NCBI GenBank assembly: GCA_948567375.1
Contig: OX419758.1
Coordinates: 62,005,001-62,069,000 of the forward strand
Reading direction: 5' to 3'
Source: Lunularia cruciata
Lineage: Eukaryota; Streptophyta; Marchantiopsida; Lunulariales; Lunulariaceae
Length of the DNA: 64,000 nucleotides
Program-made: the position numbers and the translations under genes
Notes under the pieces: generated by a model
Told to the model about the DNA's origin: nothing
Databases searched by the model: none
What the model saw: only the letters and a program-made list of their open reading frames with translations
Shown: piece by piece, positions 22,899-34,244 of the stretch
Layout of the letters: every line of letters begins with the position of its first letter
Position numbering within the stretch: position 1 is the stretch's first letter

Positions 22899-23269
22899 TG
22901 TAAAAGACCGAGGAGAGAAATAGGAGAATGGAAGATCAGAATGGGAAAGTCACAATGGAAATGCTCAAGTGAGAGAAACTACAACTGCCTAGCGTGAGCT
23001 TAGGGTTTGGTATTTATGGCAAAGCAATGCAAGGCTCTTGAGAAGCTTCCAAAGAAGCTTCCTTCTCAAGCTACCAAGGAAGCTGCCTTCTAGAAGCCGT
23101 CTACCTAGCATATAAGCTATGCTAAGCATTAACTTCATGTGCAAGTTATCCAATCCTTAGAAAGTACTAAGAAGCTTCTAGAATATTCTTAGAACTCTTG
23201 ACTATATTTGGTTTGTCTTACTAGCTTATTAGCATATGCTAACTCTTCTGTTAAATCCATATTATTACA
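22899..23269 (-). repeat. 5' LTR of element A2
   Basis: 371 bp, TGTAAAAGACCGAGG to ATTATTACA in plus reading, followed by aatga target duplication. Shorter than its partner LTR (441 bp), again through loss or gain of a GAAGCTTC module. Confidence 0.9.
23171..23188 (-). promoter_or_regulatory. Four-unit heat-shock-element-like motif in A2 5' LTR
   Basis: GAAgcTTCtaGAAtaTTC, four alternating units with exact 5-bp spacing, in the LTR region upstream of its TATA on the element strand. Confidence 0.55.
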
Positions 23270-23274
23270 AATGA

Positions 23275-24764
23275 CTTACTCATAAATTGTATAATTTAGA
23301 ATTTTTAGTATATAATCTTCCTATTTTTGGTATGGAAATATAAAATTTTATATTGAATCAACCTTAATTAGTAAAACCAAATATATGAAACATGTGATTT
23401 TATCATCATGAAAAAGACTCATGATATACAATCTTTTAGATATTCTTCTTATTTTTAACTTATTTTTGTATTCATAATATTTAACATTTCTATTCTATGT
23501 ATTATTATCAAAATTTGGTCATGTCCAAACATTTCAATTTAAGAATTAGCTTTACATAATGGACACTTCATTTTAATCACACTAAAATTTAATCATGAGT
23601 AAGTAAACAAAAATTAGTTAATAAATTAAAGAATAGAAGAAAAATTGTTGTAATGTAAAATTTTGGATGCAATAATAATCTATCTTATACCCAAACTTGT
23701 TTAAATAAGTTAAGAATAAAAAGCTTTTGTGATATCCTAGAAACATTGAATGTAATAATACTCTTCCTTATATATGGCCAAGAAGTAACATAACAAATGA
23801 TTATGTCATTTATTGTCCATCACAAAAGCTATAGAAGTGTTATCAATTCCTAGAGAAGGGGCAAAAGAAAAGAGTATAAGTAAACGTAGTAGCTCATTAG
23901 CATATTATTCTTAAATTTTACCTTTACAAATTCTTTCTTTATATATGATATTAAAACTTTTCTTATCAAATTAAATTATGTCTCTGTAAAATTTAAAATT
24001 TATATAAATTATATTGATCTTAACCTTAATTAGAAGTGTATTTATTAAATTTGTATTTAAATTAAAAAAATTCATAATTATACAAGAGAGATGATTATAC
24101 TACTGATAAATGATCCATTTCATATTGTCAGATCTATATTAAATTATCCATGGTATCTTATATTATTTCTATATTAACCACTTGCTATATTGGACCACCT
24201 ATGGAAGCAAACTGATTGGTATGTTATCACATCCATGTGCAAATTGGTAATATACAATAACAAATTACCAATAGTTAGTATGCCATGTTAGATAATATAT
24301 GCATGCATATAGGTTGATGTGTCATATTAGATCAGACTATGAGATTACATGGATTAGAGACTAGATTTGCACTTTGATTTAGGGATAATAGCATCCTATG
24401 AATATAAATACAAAATTGAAAAAAAACAATACACATAAGACAAAAAGGACAAGAAGACCCCATCAAACTCTACAAGGAAAAAACAAAAGAGGTAAAATAG
24501 GGTCAAGCCTAATGATAATGAAATAAAAAATCTGTCCTATTGTTCTAGAATGTTAAATCTAGTCTAACAATGTACATATCATTGGAGTATCCAACAAGCA
24601 TTACCTTGTATAATTGCTGTCTTATAAACTACACAACACATTGTTCAATCTATAGTATCTAGAGAAGCATCACCTAGTGTATCATGACATTTGCAGCCAA
24701 AGTTAGTTTGCTAGGATGCTTGAATCAGTATGTTTGCAGTCACTATTGTATTAGTAGCTACTCA
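23275..24764. other. AT-rich intergenic DNA
   Basis: AT-rich, no open frame of note, no terminal repeats recognised. Confidence 0.5.
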
Positions 24765-24964
24765 NNNNNNNNNNNNNNNNNNNNNNNNNNNNNNNNNNNN
24801 NNNNNNNNNNNNNNNNNNNNNNNNNNNNNNNNNNNNNNNNNNNNNNNNNNNNNNNNNNNNNNNNNNNNNNNNNNNNNNNNNNNNNNNNNNNNNNNNNNNN
24901 NNNNNNNNNNNNNNNNNNNNNNNNNNNNNNNNNNNNNNNNNNNNNNNNNNNNNNNNNNNNNNNN
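24765..24964. other. Assembly gap, 200 N
   Basis: Exactly 200 unknown bases. The gap covers the outer part of the A3 3' LTR and its left target duplication, so a repeat probably caused the break. Confidence 0.99.
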
Positions 24965-25131
24965 AGCTTCATCTAGAAGTTACCACTTGGCATACTCATT
25001 ACTCAATACTTAGAAGGTACTAAGTAGTTTCCTAGATGCTTTTAGAATAATCTTATAATTCTTGGCTAATTTGGCATATTTTTTAGTCTTTTAGTCTTGA
25101 CTAACTTGTTTGTAAATTCCATATTATTACA
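24965..25131 (-). repeat. 3' LTR of A3, partial
   Basis: Visible part ends ccatattattaca. The outer end lies in the gap. Confidence 0.8.
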
Positions 25132-25135
25132 CATT

Positions 25136-25695
25136 TGTAATTTTTTGAGGATAAGAGAACACCCAAGAGAAACACAAACTTTAGCCTCCAATACTCTAAT
25201 GCCCCAAAGGAATACCTTGTCTTTATTATATAGCAAAGATGATCACTTTAAAGGAAGATATAAGGATATGTCAATGAGCTCCACTCTTAGATTAGTTATA
25301 TGGATGGGTGACATGTTGTTCCTTGTCATATCTAGTTGGTGAAACAAGTTTGACCAAAGGAAACTTTAGGGAATCTTCTTATAGGAAGCTCAAAATAATA
25401 TGGGTGAGGTACTTTGGAAAGCTCTCAACAAGAAAAAAATGGGAAGGGATAAGGCAAAGCCTTTTCCCTCAAAGGAGCAAGAATATTTTTATTTTCAAGG
25501 CCTAATTTCTTTGTTTGGACCTACAAAATTAGCTTTGAAGTTTTTAAGGTATTTCCAATCTCTGCACTATTAGTAGATGTACTCTTTGGGTGACATCTCT
25601 ATCTTATCTACTTAGACCATCATATATAACTTCCTTCTAGATATTACCAAGCCAATTTCCATCTCTAGATAATATTTCTAGCTAATGGTATTACA
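25136..25695 (-). mobile_element. Family B solo LTR, copy 2
   Basis: Reverse orientation: starts TGTAATTTTTTGAGG and ends GGTATTACA, flanked by acatt (25131-25135) and atatt (25696-25700), a 5-bp target duplication with one change. Shorter (560 bp) than copies 1 and 3 but collinear, with the same Ttgaccaaaggg and ctattatatag blocks. Confidence 0.8.
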
Positions 25696-25699
25696 ATAT

Positions 25700-27180
25700 T
25701 TCCCCACTACTAGTTGGTGATGTCCTTGTCACCATGGAAGCTTCAAACTCCTAGATGACCATTTGTGCATTGTGGAGATGAGAAAGAGGCTCCCAAGTGG
25801 CATCATAAAGGGGATACCCTTTCCAAAGGACTTTGTACTCAATATGTTATTGGTGGCCATCTTGAATGTGGCAACATGCAAGGATACAAGCAACTTGATA
25901 CTCCTCATGATTGTTGATAGGGACAAGAAGAGGAGAGGGTTGGATACAAGAGAAAAAGAAGATGGATTAGAAACAAAGGGTTTCAATTTGGAAATATGAA
26001 AGACAAGATTTGCATATGACAAGGCAAAGCAAGTAGATAAGCAATAAGAGAAATGATTTGGGTGACATCAAATAGACCTATCTAATTAAGAGCAAGTTTA
26101 TGAACTTGGATATCAAGTGGGAGGGGTAGGTAACTAGAAGAAAACATGATCTTATCACCAAGTTGAAGGTGAGATCATGATGATGCTGGTTAGTGTATTA
26201 TTTTTGATAATTTTGAGCAACATGGAGATGAGATTTTGCTTGTTATAGGGATTGGGATATTGTGGTTAAGAGGGTGGAAGTATGAGTAACATGAGATAGA
26301 GGAGCAGCAAGATAGAGATCTTGAAAAAATGATTCTTGGCCAAAATTAAGCAAGAAGAGAGAGAATCTAGTACTTGCATGCTTAGAATTATTGTAAGCAA
26401 ACTCAATAGATATTTATCCCAGTTGGTATGGTGAATGTCGACAAAGGCATGACACATATCCTCCAAGGTGCAATTTGCACATTTAGTTTTTCCATTACTT
26501 TGAGGATGATAGGCCATGAACAAAGCAAACTTGGTGCCAAGTAGCTACAAGAGTGCTTGCCAAAATATTTTAGTGAATCAAGGATCATGATCAAAGATAA
26601 GTACACAAGGTATTCCATGAAGCTTGAAGATATTGTCAAAGTATATTTGAACCAATGTTGGAGCATCTATTATATCAAATGTTGGTGCCAAATGTATTTT
26701 CTTACTAAACTTATCAACAAGTACCATGATTTTTGTGTGACCTTGCTTTGTCCTAGGCAAGGATGTGATGAGATCTAAGCTCATGTGTTCACATCAAGTA
26801 GATAGGATATGAAGTGATTGAAGGAGTCCACTTGGTTTTTAGTTATTGGTCTTGTTGCATTGGCAACTCTCACAAGATTGGACAAACTCTCAAACCTCTC
26901 TAGCCATGTTGAGCCACCACCATTGGCATTATAGAGTACCCAAGGGCCTTGTCCACACCCACAATTGTGACCAACAATTGGTAAGTCATGGGCTTCTTGA
27001 AGGCGCACAAGTCATAGATCCTTGTTGGCTAAAACATAGATCCGGTTTTCATAGAATAGAATATCTTATTGAAAAAGGAGGGTGTTGTATTCTTTGTTAT
27101 GTATGCAAGATGACCTCGTATCATTTGAAAGGAGTCTTATTATAAAGTGGTCCTAAACTCAATTTGAAGTTTTAAGTCAA
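25700..27180 (-). pseudogene. A3 integrase with chromodomain, broken
   Basis: Chromodomain remnant at about 25715-25920 (ccactactagttggtgatg end, as in A1). Integrase pieces include MFMAYHPQSNGKTKCANCTL at 26523 downward, MSLDLITSLPRTKQGHTKIM at 26784 downward (catalytic Asp region), and LQEAHDLPIVGHNCGCGQG at 27005 downward (zinc-domain His region). Stops and frameshifts throughout. Confidence 0.85.
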
Positions 27181-27189
27181 TTGACACTA

Positions 27190-28610
27190 TCATAATTGCC
27201 AACATGATAAGAGGAAGAGTCTTCAAATCATATTATCATGATAAGGCATTGGAGATGCATGGAACCTACCAGGTTTATACTCAAGTTTGATGTCAAAAAA
27301 TTGTAATTGTTCCTCTCATTGATGATGTTCACACTTCACGTGCTCTGAATGTAATGTCTACAACAAGGGTTTGATTGATTTGCATGATCACTTGTTTCTC
27401 CAAGAGAAACCATATGGTATATGCCATCATACCTTGGTCGCATATACCATTGCTAGTTGTTCTCAATCTTAAGCAAAGTAATTCCTTTCTATGGTGTTTA
27501 GTTAATGAGACACAAAGGTAATGAGATGTAACCTGTCTAGAATTGTCTATTGTAACACAACTCTAATGGCAAAGTGAGAAGTATCAAAATCAACCACACA
27601 AGTAATTGAGGATCATATGGTTGAAGAATGGGTCTTGAAGACACCATATGTTTCAGCTTCTAGAATAATTCTTCATGCTTGGTGGTCCACTAAAAGCTTG
27701 AAATCTTCCCCAAGAGATCGGTCAATGGTGTGGCCACATGAACATAATAGTGGATGAACCATCAATAGAAACTTGCCAATCCATTGAATGCTTACACTTT
27801 TATGGCATTCTTTATAGTAGTCAAATCAGTAATGGCCTTGATTTTCTCCTCTTTTATCTTGATCCCCTCTAATGAGACTTTATGACCCAAGAAAGTTACT
27901 GCTTCCTACCAAAAAGTACACTAACTTTTTTGTAGTTTACATCCATCTTGCTATAGATTAAAACATCATCCAAGAACATCATCACATACTAAAAAAATAG
28001 CCCATCCAACACTCAATGCATCTAATCCATAAAGACAGCCAAAGCATTAGATCCCAAAAGGTAGAACTTTCTATTCAAAATGCCCATACCTTGTGCAAAA
28101 AACAATCTTTTGCACATCCTCTTTATCAATGGGAATCAACCAATAGATGCTTTGATGATCCAACTTGGAGAAGTATCATGCTCCACTTAAGTGATCTAGC
28201 AAGTGATCAATGGGATGAGGCAAGGGATGTTCATTATTCATTGTTTGTTTATTTAGGCCACGGAAATCAATACAAAAGCAAAGTCCCCCATCTTTCTTTG
28301 GGACAAATAGTACCGGTGCTCCCCAAGGAAATGTACTATGTTATATGAAATCTTTCTCCAAGAACTCCATCAAATGTTTTTGAAGCTCTTCCAACTCCTT
28401 TGGTGAGAGCCAATAGATTGGTCTACTCACTAGAGCACTTCTTGGCAATAACTCAATCTTGAAGGGCATATCACAATCAGAGAGTAATCCCTTTAGCAAA
28501 TCATCTAGAAAGACATATGCAAACTCTTGAACTATTTGATCAACCATTACTTGATGAGGCTTTGGGCCTTCATCAGATTCTCCATGCACAATTGACTTGA
28601 TCCACACCAT
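27190..28610 (-). pseudogene. A3 reverse transcriptase and RNase H, broken
   Basis: RT N-terminal part reads CDMPFKIELLPRSALVSRPI then YWLSPKELEELQKHL at 28480-28350. The FLDD catalytic motif (tcttggatgat on the minus strand) is near 27985. RNase H lies from about 27780 to 27190. Interrupted by many stops. Confidence 0.85.
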
Positions 28611-28699
28611 AAAAATAGAAATATCTTCTCCAAAGCTTGCTCTATGCTTTACTTACAAACTTCCTATCTTGGGTTGTCTATTCTTAGGTGTCTTACTCA

Positions 28700-29930
28700 A
28701 AGTTGCCAAACAACCTAATTGGTAACTCTTACCTTAGTGTTGCACTTGCATTTTTTTGTCTGGTTAAATTGAACCTTATGATGTTCAAGCAAAGGCAAAC
28801 CTAGAATTACATCATAGTGTAGAGGTGTTATTACAAACCTCATATACTCCAAATACTCTCCAATCTTGAATGTATTGGATGTGAGATAAGGGATGCATAA
28901 TCCTTTGTACCATTTGCTATCATCAATCTACTTCTAGTTATTGGTTTGATAGGAATACCTAATTAATTTTTATATGCATGGACATGCAATTTTGTGAACT
29001 TCCAAAATCAACCAAAATCTTACAACACTATCAAATATCATACCTTACAAGTGAAGCAAACTTGCATAGGTTAAGCCTTCAATCCTATTGAAACTATCAA
29101 GTTCCTAGTAGGACGATCAAACTCTCCTATTGGGATTTTTTTCCCTTGATCATCAAGCTCCACAAACTCCATTTGGTCAATTTTTTGGGTGGATCTATTC
29201 TTGAGTGGACATTCAACTATGTGAGGTTTGATTTGACAACAATAAAAGTAGCTACTATTTTATCACAATCTTTCTTTATTTGTAGTGCCAAGTGGTCTTT
29301 GTTGGATGGCATCAATTTCCATTGATGTTGGCTTCTTGACTTATGTGAAGTGTGTTGGCAAGTTCTGTGAAGGTTGAGGTCAAGACAAAGTTGTCACAAC
29401 CAAGGAATCAAAGCAATAAGCCAACTACATGGCCTCTTTCAAGTGTTTGGGCTCCCACACTTCTAATTTGGTATGTGACTTCAAGCTCCTCATAAATTGA
29501 TATAGAGCTTCACCTTCTAGTATCTCTAGAATTTGCATTATATTGTTTTGGAATTGAGTGACGTAGTTTCTCATATAACCAATCCGCTTCAATTATGCCA
29601 ATCTATCTTGTGCAGCTAGTGCAACATTTATAGCTTGGAATCTCCCAATTATTGCACTCTTGAATTCTTCCTATGTAAAGATTGGTACAATAAACTGCCA
29701 TTTAGCTTTCTACACTCAAAATTGCCACCATAGTTTTTCCACTCCATCCAATTGGCTTGAAGCCAAGAGAATCTATCTCCATTCATTGGACAAGGTTATC
29801 ATATTTAGAAAATTTGGCCCCAAAGCATGAGATGATGAACTATGTGAAATGATGTTTGGGTAGTACATGAACACAAAAATCCCAATGGTTTGAAGAAAAT
29901 AGATTTGATGGTCCATAAATTCCATCCATC
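28700..29930 (-). pseudogene. A3 gag and protease, broken
   Basis: Protease loop at about 29010-28975 reads ILVDFGSSQNCMS, with Phe in place of Ser in the D-S-G motif. Gag spans about 29150-29900; the zinc-knuckle region near 29235-29270 is decayed. The leader before gag (near 29930) reads MGWMEFMDHQIYFLQTIGIF-like, as in the other family A leaders. Confidence 0.75.
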
Positions 29931-29938
29931 CCATTCTT

Positions 29939-29951
29939 GCTTTGATACCAA
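29939..29951 (-). other. Primer binding site of A3
   Basis: gctttgataccaa in plus reading; TTGGTATCAAAGC on the element strand, initiator-Met type. Confidence 0.8.
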
Positions 29952-30444
29952 TGAAAAAGACCAAGGAGAGAAATAAGAGAATGGAAGATCACATTGGGAT
30001 TCTTGAATGAAGGAACCTTTTAATGCTTAGTATGAGATTAGGTTTTGGTATTTATAAGGAACATACAAGGCTCTTAAGAAGTTTCTCAAGAAGCTTCGTA
30101 AAAGCCATTTTCTTAGAGTGCAAGCTAAGTTAATCAAGAAGCTTCTTGATAATCTTCCTTCTAGAAACCATCTACTTGGCATGCAAGCTAAGCTAATTTG
30201 GAAGCTTCACAAGAAGTTTCCTTCTAGAAGTCACCTACTTGGCATGTAAGCTAAGCCAGCCGGGAAGCCTCCCAAGAAATTTCCTCCTAGAAGTCACCAC
30301 TTGGTATACACATATTCAATACTTGGAAGGTACTAAGTAGTTTCCTAGATGCTTTTAGACTATTCTTATAATTCTTGGCTAATTTGGTATATTTGCTGTT
30401 TTTTTAGTCTCAACTAACTCATCTATAAACTCCATATTGTTACA
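29952..30444 (-). repeat. 5' LTR of A3
   Basis: 493 bp, TGAAAAAGACC to ATTGTTACA in plus reading. The longest family A LTR that belongs to an element on the minus strand; it has four AAGCTTC-type modules (30060-30300). Confidence 0.88.
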
Positions 30445-31299
30445 ATTATCTACTCTATAGATAATAGCCTTACTTCACCACATAAATTAGATAGAGATGT
30501 TAGCCTTTATGTTAAGTCCTTTTCACACAAAGACAAATCCCTAATTCAATGATATTGTAAAGACTTCAATGATCTTTCTATCACAAGAATTGCATCATTC
30601 TTTCATTGAAGGTTCTAAGAAGATAAGAAGATAAGAAGTGGAAGAAGATGGAAATGGAAGAACCCTTCAAATTAGGTATGTCAATCTTTGGATTAGATCA
30701 AAAGGAAAGGGAAATTAGAGGAGGATAGAGATGAAGGAATATATGAGAGAAATTTCTTAATTACCAAGTATTTATTATGTTTTAGGTTATAAGGCAATAG
30801 GAAAAAATTCCTCTCAATTTGGTTCCATTGGTACCCAAATTGAAGGCTATGGAATATTTTATGAGAAGATATGAACATACTAAGACTTTTAGGGTTTTAA
30901 GTGATTGTTTTCTATGGGAGTGATCAATGTGGATCTTTGGTTTCTAATCTATTTGTTCTTATACCTTTGTTCTTTTGGGACTTAGGAATCTATGGAGATT
31001 GCAAATACAAATTATGATTGCTTATAGTTTTTAGGGATTTAAGAGTTACTATCTACTCAAGTGAGGTAGGATTGAGTGCTTTATATCTTTGTTTGTTTAG
31101 TGGGATATATGATGATGCATCTTGTATTACTTTTGTTATTTTAACTATGGCATTAGTTACTATGGCTATCCATGGGCATGTAATAAGCTATATCAAGCCT
31201 AACACTTCATCGTGTTAAATGGATAGCTACCTTCATCTACAAATATTCATCTTAATCTAGTGTACCAAAAAAGATGCCACACAAAGTCCACTATGACTA
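30445..31299. other. Intergenic DNA
   Basis: AT-rich, purine-rich stretch near 30600-30740 with a short aagataag repeat. No gene recognised. Confidence 0.45.
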
Positions 31300-32600
31300 T
31301 CTTGCAAGGGATAAAGCTTGATATGGAAAAGATACATAAGGACTATGATTTGACTACTTGGGAAATCTATGTTAGGTGGGTGATCATTTTGAGTTTTTTG
31401 ATCCATGATTACATATCTATATTGATCCCTTCATTGACGTTTTTAAGTAAAAAGATTGAGTCATTGGAGTGCTTAGCACCTCCAGCATTATGTATTACAA
31501 GGTTATTTGAGATTAGTTTTTCATGGCCACTTATTCTATAGGCTTCTTGATGTACTCCAAGATGAAGTTAGATAGGCCTTTTTGCTTAACTCTATTGATT
31601 TTCATTGATCCCTTGAATGAGTTAGTATGGTCCTTAATTCCTTAATGAAAATAATCTCATTGTCTTATCTTTGTTATATTAGAGAAGGATGTGTAAGATA
31701 GAAAAAAGTGGTTGTTAGATTTTGAAGATTTTGGAGTGAGGATTAGGCTACCTTAAAAGAAGAGTCCATTTGAGGTATATGTTTTAAGAGACTTTTAATT
31801 ACATGATACTATATATTCCATTTACTTATGATGTGTAGGACCTTGGGTCAATTTGGAGAGTATAGCAAAGGGGTACAAAGCCTTATATTTGTTATCTATG
31901 GCTACAAAACTATTCTTCTCAATATTTATTATATTCTTTGCCCATGCATTATGTACGACTCTATACCTCAGGGTTGTCAAAGATATTTTAAAAGCCTCTT
32001 AGACTTTGCTTCCAAGCAAATGATCTTTAGTAATTTCAGTTGTCCTGTGTGGTTATTGTAATATCAAGAAGAGAGCTTTTGATGTCAATAAGTCAAGTAG
32101 TAGGTACTATTACACTTTGAGTGATGGAGAAGGAGACAAGATGCACTAGATTGCTTTGCTATTGAGGAGGTCATAATTGGTATGGTCTTGTTAGCCATAT
32201 GATTCCTTCAACTTTTTTCTCACTTTTCAACATCTTGATACACATGAGTTTGGAGCTGCTACAGCGGAAGGTTCGGAGGTTGTGAGTATATATCTGGCAT
32301 TAAAGCACTCTTAGATTTCCACTCAATTAGGTTGTTTTTGTGTGAATGTTGAGAATGTTCTTAATAGCATCTCACATGCATCTATTTTTAGAGAACTTAG
32401 TAAACCTTGTGGATCCTTTATAAGCTTTATTCTTTTTATATGGTTTTCCTAATTCTATGTACTTTTGGGATGGTTTCCCAAAGAGGGAGTTATTGTTCTT
32501 ATACCATCTACCAATAAACAATAGAGAGATCTTATTGGTGCATATCAAAGAAATCAGTTAGAATGTCTTCTATTTGCTATAGTTCCTTTCTCTATTACGT
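31300..32600 (+). repeat. Dispersed repeat D, copy 1
   Basis: Collinear, diverged match to 39890-41290 in the same orientation. Shared anchors include gattacatat-ctatattg, tttgagattagttttcat, gtgtaggac-tt-g-tcaa-tt--ggagtatag, ctctatacct and the region around aaac-actcttagat-tccac. No LTR ends, primer site, or conserved reading frame seen, so the class is unknown. Confidence 0.6.
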
Positions 32601-33967
32601 TGACTATGCCAACTTATCAAAATACACACTCCAAAACACAGTGAAAGTCAATTCAAAAGTCTTCAATTATAACATACTCCAGTTTACTCAAAAGTTTTCA
32701 ATTGTGGAATATTCCAATTTATTTTCAAATTACCACGAATAAACCAAGATGACTGGCCAAGTTCTAAATGAAACTTGGATCCTTCAACTACAATAAGGAA
32801 TTACAAGAACATAGTCTAGTTGTTCGTGAAACCAGATGCCAAGTAGGACTCCCATGCCACGTCATGCTAAAAGGGGTACAGGTTTTTTCCCTTTACCAGT
32901 TCCCAGAACGAACATGGCTGTTCTGTTGTGCCTTCATGACTTTACTGACCTGTTCAGTACGATAATTGTGAGTACATGGGCAGCAGAAAGCTCTGGGTTA
33001 CGCACTCTTCGGGTTAATTATACATTCCTCTTACCGTTACTATTGGAACTTAGCTCCATTTTACCCTGTGTCTTTTCGTTGTCTTTGTACGCATTGATGG
33101 AATCTTCCCATCTTTCTCGTTATCACACGCGGTCGCTTTCTTGTGGAGCGGCTCAAAATTTTCGTTTGTTTTCGTCTGTCCTATGAGTAACTATACGCTA
33201 GTCTCGAGGAGTAAACAGACAATCGCGGCGTATCTCGACATCGAAATCTTGTACCGCGTGTACTAGGTCTGTCCTTCCCCGTCACAAGTGACCCGAAATT
33301 TCGATGGGAGATTGATTAGGTGGTCCAGTCGTTCCAACTGCTCACAGTGTGTGATACCGTATTATCACATTTGGCAGTGGTTGCAGACCTGCCTCATTTA
33401 TTGTCACGAGGTTTGTACTGCCCGGCTCTACACTTCGAGCTATCAATGATACTAGTGGACCTCTGGCTGGGACGAGAGGAGAATCCCATGCAGAGAACCG
33501 AAGAGGGAAGATTGTGTCGGCTTGACGCTGGCGACTGTTGGAATCAATGTCAAATGTAAGAGGAATACATCAGGTTGAGTTTCTCCCCTTGATTCCAACG
33601 CTTACTAGTAGGGAGTGATGAGAGGTGAGCATAAAGGATCCCATCGGTGGGGGGGGACATGAAGGGACATGGGGGTCCCTTTCGACAAATTGCATATCTC
33701 TACTTTTGCCGTGATACGCAGATCAGGTTCCACGACAAAGATCGTACCCTACTACTTACTTCCTACAAAATCCATACAACTTTATCAATAATTGCAGCTG
33801 CACGGCCCACGTTGGCTTGGAAACGAGGTCTTTCGGTAAGAAAGTACGTCACATGACATGCACAAAAATTCTGTGTAAATTTCAACCTAGGGTCGTGGGG
33901 GAATCACAGTGCTGGACAGCATGAGGTTCCACCACGATCTGCTGCTATGACTGATAAAAAAAATTTG
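32601..33967. other. Edge of gene island, no gene recognised
   Basis: Base composition becomes more balanced at about 32.8 kb. Open frames up to about 116 codons occur, but none shows a domain or exon chain I recognise. It includes the 3' flank of the GDSL gene. Confidence 0.4.
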
Positions 33968-34133
33968 GAAGTCATGTCCAGTGGCGTATCTGCTACTGTG
34001 AGTGATATATAAAATTGAAGTCATGTCCAGTGGCGTATCTGCTACTGTGAGTGATATATAAAATTTAAGTCATGTCCAGTGGCGTATCTGCTACTGTGAG
34101 TGATATATATATAGAAATTAAGCTATGTCCAGT
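33968..34133. repeat. 49-bp tandem repeat, three copies and a partial fourth
   Basis: Units start at 33968, 34017 and 34066. Each reads gaagtcatgtccagtggcg- then tatctgctactgtgagtgat and an atataaaatt tail. The copies are almost identical; the third has extra TA steps and runs into a decayed fourth start. It lies about 110 bp beyond the stop codon of the GDSL gene, possibly within its 3' UTR. Confidence 0.9.
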
Positions 34134-34244
34134 AGTAGGGTAACCACAATGACACTGAAGTAGTGTGCATAGAATGGGATTATGAGGAACGGTGTCTAAA
34201 ATTTGAGTCTAAACCTAATCTATTACCCAGTCTTCTCAGGTGTG

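Larger units (their letters stand above)
15118..23269 (-). mobile_element. Element A2: chromovirus of family A, minus strand, with nested insertions
   Basis: Bounded by LTRs (TGTAAAAGA... to ...CCATATTATTACA in plus-strand reading) and by a perfect 5-bp target duplication aatga at 15113-15117 and 23270-23274. Gene order on the minus strand is gag, protease, RT, RNase H, integrase, chromodomain, as in A1. Two later insertions split its gag: a 5'-truncated copia element (about 19708-21705) and a family B solo LTR (21840-22584). All genes are heavily mutated, including the RT active site, which reads LLDN instead of FLDD near 17850. Confidence 0.92.
24965..30444 (-). mobile_element. Element A3: chromovirus of family A, minus strand
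   Basis: 3' LTR partly inside the gap (visible 24965-25131), full 5' LTR at 29952-30444, primer site at 29939-29951, and gag-to-chromodomain order on the minus strand. A family B solo LTR interrupts it between 3' LTR and polypurine tract. RT FLDD is retained (near 27985); protease DSG is changed to DFG. Confidence 0.9.

Noticed and set aside
24684-25023. Open frames across the N stretch
   Set aside because: They are open only because unknown bases cannot form stops.
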